Shown here: piece by piece, positions 15,519-17,660 of the stretch | How positions within the stretch are numbered: position 1 is the first letter of the stretch | How the letters are laid out: each line of letters starts with the position of its first letter | From: Bacillota bacterium | Lineage (GTDB): Bacteria; Bacillota_A; Clostridia; Lutisporales; Lutisporaceae | Assembly: GCA_022706865.1 (NCBI GenBank) | Contig: JAKJBT010000032.1 | Location: forward strand, 1-17,660 | Direction of reading: 5' to 3' | Length of the DNA: 17,660 nucleotides | Position numbers and translations under genes: made by a program | The notes under the pieces: model-generated | The model's input: only the letters and a program-made list of their open reading frames with translations | Databases searched by the model: none | Told to the model about the DNA's origin: nothing

Positions 15519-16799
15519 TCATTTATATAGCAAATTAGGCAAGAACATAGCTAATTGCGGTACAAATGCCACCAGTGCGCAAGCAATTGCACCGGCAAGC
15601 AGGAAAGGCCAAATACGGCTCACCGTTGCATCGAAGGAACATCCGGCAATACTTGCCGATATATTGATGCACTCCCCTAAAGGCGGAGTTGCCATACCGT
15701 GAGACTGAGTCATAGTAACGATGATGCCCAAATGAATCGGGTCAATTCCCAATTGTTGAGCAATGGGAAAGATAATCGGTGTCAGAATCAAAATAGCCGA
15801 AATCGTTTCCAATGCAGTTCCGGCAATAAAGAACAAAAGAAGAGCTAATCCAATAAAAATGTAGGTGTTATCCGTTATACCGGTAAACCATAAACCTAAT
15901 TCTCTTGCCGCACCTGTCCTTGACAGCAGCCATGAAAATGCGGAAGACGCAGCTATAATCAGTAATACCATAGCTGTATTGATGGATGAATCTGCAAATA
16001 CCTTGACAATTTTCTTAAAGTTCAGCTCTTTATAAATAAAAGTACCTGCAATTAATCCGTAAACAGCAGCTACTACCCCTGCTTCAGTAGGTGTAAAGAC
16101 ACCGCTGTATATTCCGCCCAATATGATGGCGGGGACCAGCAATGCCCAAATGGCATCCTTAAAGGAAAGCCAAACTTCTTCCCATGAGAAGACCCTGTTA
16201 CTCTTATATCCGTGCTTCTTTGACTGATAAGCTACAACAACCATCAATGAAAGCGCATATACAATACCGGGTATGATACCGGCAAGGAAAATCTTCCCTA
16301 TGGATGAGCCGGTGGCAACTGCATATATTACCATTGGGATACTGGGAGGAATGATGGTCCCTATAGTACCGGCCACGGATTGTACTGCAGCGGAAAACTC
16401 CCTTGGGTATCCTTCCCTTTCCATTTCAGGAATCAATGCTGAGCCTATGGCTGCAGCAGTAGCGGGAGCGGAACCTGATACCGCAGCAAAAAAGCACGAA
16501 GCCAGAATCTGAACATGAGCAAGGGCTCCGTTAAGAGTCCCAACTATTGACATGGCAAATCGCACTAAACGTGAGGAAAGGCCACCGACTTCCATCAACG
16601 CCCCTGCCAGCATAAAAAATGGAATCGCTGCCAGCGTAAAAGTGTTCGTTGATGAATACATCCTTTGTACCATTGCAGCAACCGGCAGGTCTGCGTAAAA
16701 AAAGCAAATGAGTGCAGCCCATCCAATAGCCAAAGCAATTGGCAGGCCGATAGAAAAAGTAATTGTCATGGTAATAACTACAACAAGCAATACATCCAT
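15519..16799 (-). CDS. dctM: TRAP transporter large permease subunit DctM
   Basis: This is the large membrane subunit of a tripartite ATP-independent periplasmic (TRAP) transporter, which drives uptake of organic acids with a sodium or proton gradient. The 426-residue length is typical, and nearly the whole protein is hydrophobic with about a dozen membrane segments. Family motifs include IPFFMLAGALM (about 60-70), SGSAPATAAAIGSALIPEM (about 110-130), GTIIPPSIPMVIY (about 148-160) and the C-terminal TPPLGECINI segment. The ATG at 16799 has a strong GGAGGTG placed inside the end of dctQ, 2 bases after its stop. The substrate is probably the acid handled by the enzymes encoded downstream. Confidence 0.95.
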   Translation of the reverse strand: MDVLLVVVITMTITFSIGLPIALAIGWAALICFFYADLPVAAMVQRMYSSTNTFTLAAIPFFMLAGALMEVGGLSSRLVRFAMSIVGTLNGALAHVQILASCFFAAVSGSAPATAAAIGSALIPEMEREGYPREFSAAVQSVAGTIGTIIPPSIPMVIYAVATGSSIGKIFLAGIIPGIVYALSLMVVVAYQSKKHGYKSNRVFSWEEVWLSFKDAIWALLVPAIILGGIYSGVFTPTEAGVVAAVYGLIAGTFIYKELNFKKIVKVFADSSINTAMVLLIIAASSAFSWLLSRTGAARELGLWFTGITDNTYIFIGLALLLFFIAGTALETISAILILTPIIFPIAQQLGIDPIHLGIIVTMTQSHGMATPPLGECINISASIAGCSFDATVSRIWPFLLAGAIACALVAFVPQLAMFLPNLLYK

Positions 16800-16801
16800 T
16801 G

Positions 16802-17320
16802 TTACACCTCCCTCACACCTAATTTAATTTCCTGAATGGTCTGATAGATTACCCGTGCAATAACTAATGCGGAGCCTATCGGAACAGCCGATATGGGATA
16901 GGCAACAGAAACTCTCGTAACCGGCGTCAGTTGATTGTTTGCAATCTGCTGTGTCATGTAATTCCATGAGTAATAAGCAAGTAAAACGAAGAAAGCAATA
17001 GTCAGAATATTATTGGCAATTCTTACAATATGCTTTGCTTTTGGCGGTAGTTTGTCAACCAGGGCTTCAATTCCGATATGGGCACCCATTCGGAACGCAT
17101 ATGCTGATCCGCCGTATGTCAGCCATATAATAAGAAATGAAGATACTTCTTCCGCCCAAGCTATGGAACTGCCGAATATATATCGCAAAACCACATTGGA
17201 AAATGTGAACACTGTCATAAGAACCATTGATATCAGACAAATTGAGATTTCAATGTTTTCCCAAACCCAAATAATAGGATTGCCTGATTCTTTTTTGCTT
17301 CTGACATTGGATTCACTCAT
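16802..17320 (-). CDS. dctQ: TRAP transporter small permease subunit DctQ
   Basis: This is the small membrane subunit of the TRAP transporter, which binds DctM. At 172 residues it shows four hydrophobic segments (about 27-50, 55-75, 92-115 and 133-158) and the typical FSNVVLRYIFGSSIAWAEEV segment (about 44-63), followed by the family's WLTYGGSAYAFRMGAHIGIE. The ATG at 17320 lies 10 bases from GGGGG, a longer spacing than usual. It is preceded by a stem-loop that separates it from dctP and is followed by dctM with a 2-base gap. Confidence 0.93.
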   Translation of the reverse strand: MSESNVRSKKESGNPIIWVWENIEISICLISMVLMTVFTFSNVVLRYIFGSSIAWAEEVSSFLIIWLTYGGSAYAFRMGAHIGIEALVDKLPPKAKHIVRIANNILTIAFFVLLAYYSWNYMTQQIANNQLTPVTRVSVAYPISAVPIGSALVIARVIYQTIQEIKLGVREV

Positions 17321-17355
17321 ATATTACATGCCCCCTTTTTTTTGATTTTTTCATT

Positions 17356-17388
17356 CAGGTTTGCTGTGCAATATGCACAGCAAACCTG
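17356..17388 (-). promoter_or_regulatory. stem-loop between dctP and dctQ
   Basis: A perfect 15-base inverted repeat, CAGGTTTGCTGTGCA (17356-17370) and TGCACAGCAAACCTG (17374-17388), has a 3-base spacer. It starts about 11 bases after the dctP stop. On the transcribed strand it is followed by A-rich sequence, not a T run, so it is not a normal terminator. It probably protects the dctP message 3' end or lets partial read-through set the ratio of binding protein to permease. Confidence 0.75.
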
Positions 17389-17399
17389 TTGATAAAAAG

Positions 17400-17660
17400 T
17401 TATCTTCCGGCGCCCTTGAGGAATCTGTCAAGAAAATCCTTGCCGATTTTGTCCACATATTCTTTATAAACATCCTTGGTGGCTTCCTGGAAAGCTTTGA
17501 TCTGTTCCGGAGTCAGTATTGTCACATGCAGGCCCGCAGCCTTCATTTCCTCTATACTGTCGTTTTCCCTGTCATTAGCAAGTTTTCTGGAATAATCGCG
17601 CGCTTCGATAGCTGCATCCTTAACGATCTTCTTCTGCTCGTCAGTAAGCTTATCCCAAGT
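17400..17660 (-). CDS. dctP: TRAP transporter substrate-binding protein DctP, C-terminal part
   Basis: Eighty-six residues of an open frame enter from the right edge and end at the TAA at 17400-17402. The sequence, which ends GKDFLDRFLKGAGR, is charged and helical. It has the C-terminal pattern of DctP binding proteins: TWDKLTDEQKKIVKDAA, a helix with EEMKAAG followed by TPEQIKAFQEATKDVYKEY. DctP captures the organic acid outside the membrane and delivers it to DctQM. Its signal peptide and ligand-binding arginine lie outside the window. Position directly upstream of dctQ and dctM supports the call. Confidence 0.88.
   Translation of the reverse strand, partial: TWDKLTDEQKKIVKDAAIEARDYSRKLANDRENDSIEEMKAAGLHVTILTPEQIKAFQEATKDVYKEYVDKIGKDFLDRFLKGAGR

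Noticed and set aside
17318..17330. ATG TAA start-stop just before the dctQ start
   Set aside because: The ATG directly follows the GGGGG run with almost no spacing, too close for efficient initiation, so it is probably chance.

Overview
This window looks like chromosome of an anaerobic member of the Clostridia. The evidence is AddA/AddB recombination genes instead of RecBCD, purine-rich Shine-Dalgarno sites, TATAAT-type promoters, moderate base composition, and an oxygen-sensitive 2-hydroxyacyl-CoA dehydratase-type iron-sulfur enzyme with its activase. Genus cannot be fixed from the sequence. Coding density is high. Every gene but one lies on the minus strand, so transcription mostly runs right to left. 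No rRNA, tRNA, insertion sequence or CRISPR array was seen.

Right part, read from 17660 down to 10860: an apparent catabolic operon for an unknown hydroxy acid or sugar acid. It begins with the tail of a TRAP-transporter binding protein (DctP, cut by the window edge), then DctQ and DctM permeases, a LarA/DUF2088-type protein (possible racemase or epimerase), a two-gene UxaA-type dehydratase (small SAF-domain subunit plus large catalytic subunit), and an IlvD/Edd-family dehydratase. The likely logic is uptake of an acid, change of its C2 configuration, and dehydration to a 2-keto-3-deoxy acid. The substrate is unknown. A (2R)-sulfolactate sulfo-lyase (SuyAB) reading of the split UxaA pair remains possible. 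A stem-loop separates dctP from dctQM, and a nested inverted repeat precedes the LarA-like gene.

Middle: a single plus-strand EamA/DMT permease gene (9963-10865) meets the dehydratase operon tail to tail, the two stop codons lying directly side by side. It diverges from a three-gene minus-strand operon (9729-7415) encoding a cysteine-rich 2-hydroxyacyl-CoA dehydratase-like protein of the double-cubane-cluster type, a small DUF3343 protein (putative Se/S carrier family), and an ATP-dependent activase. That operon ends in a clear intrinsic terminator.

Left part: addB and addA (7256-170), overlapping and complete, encode the ATP-dependent helicase-nuclease for double-strand break processing. 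Just beyond addA a further minus-strand gene starts at 66 and runs off the left edge.

The strongest candidates for new biology are the transporter/LarA-like/split-UxaA/IlvD combination, whose components show non-canonical active-site or cluster-ligand positions, and the double-cubane-type enzyme with its small putative sulfur-carrier partner.
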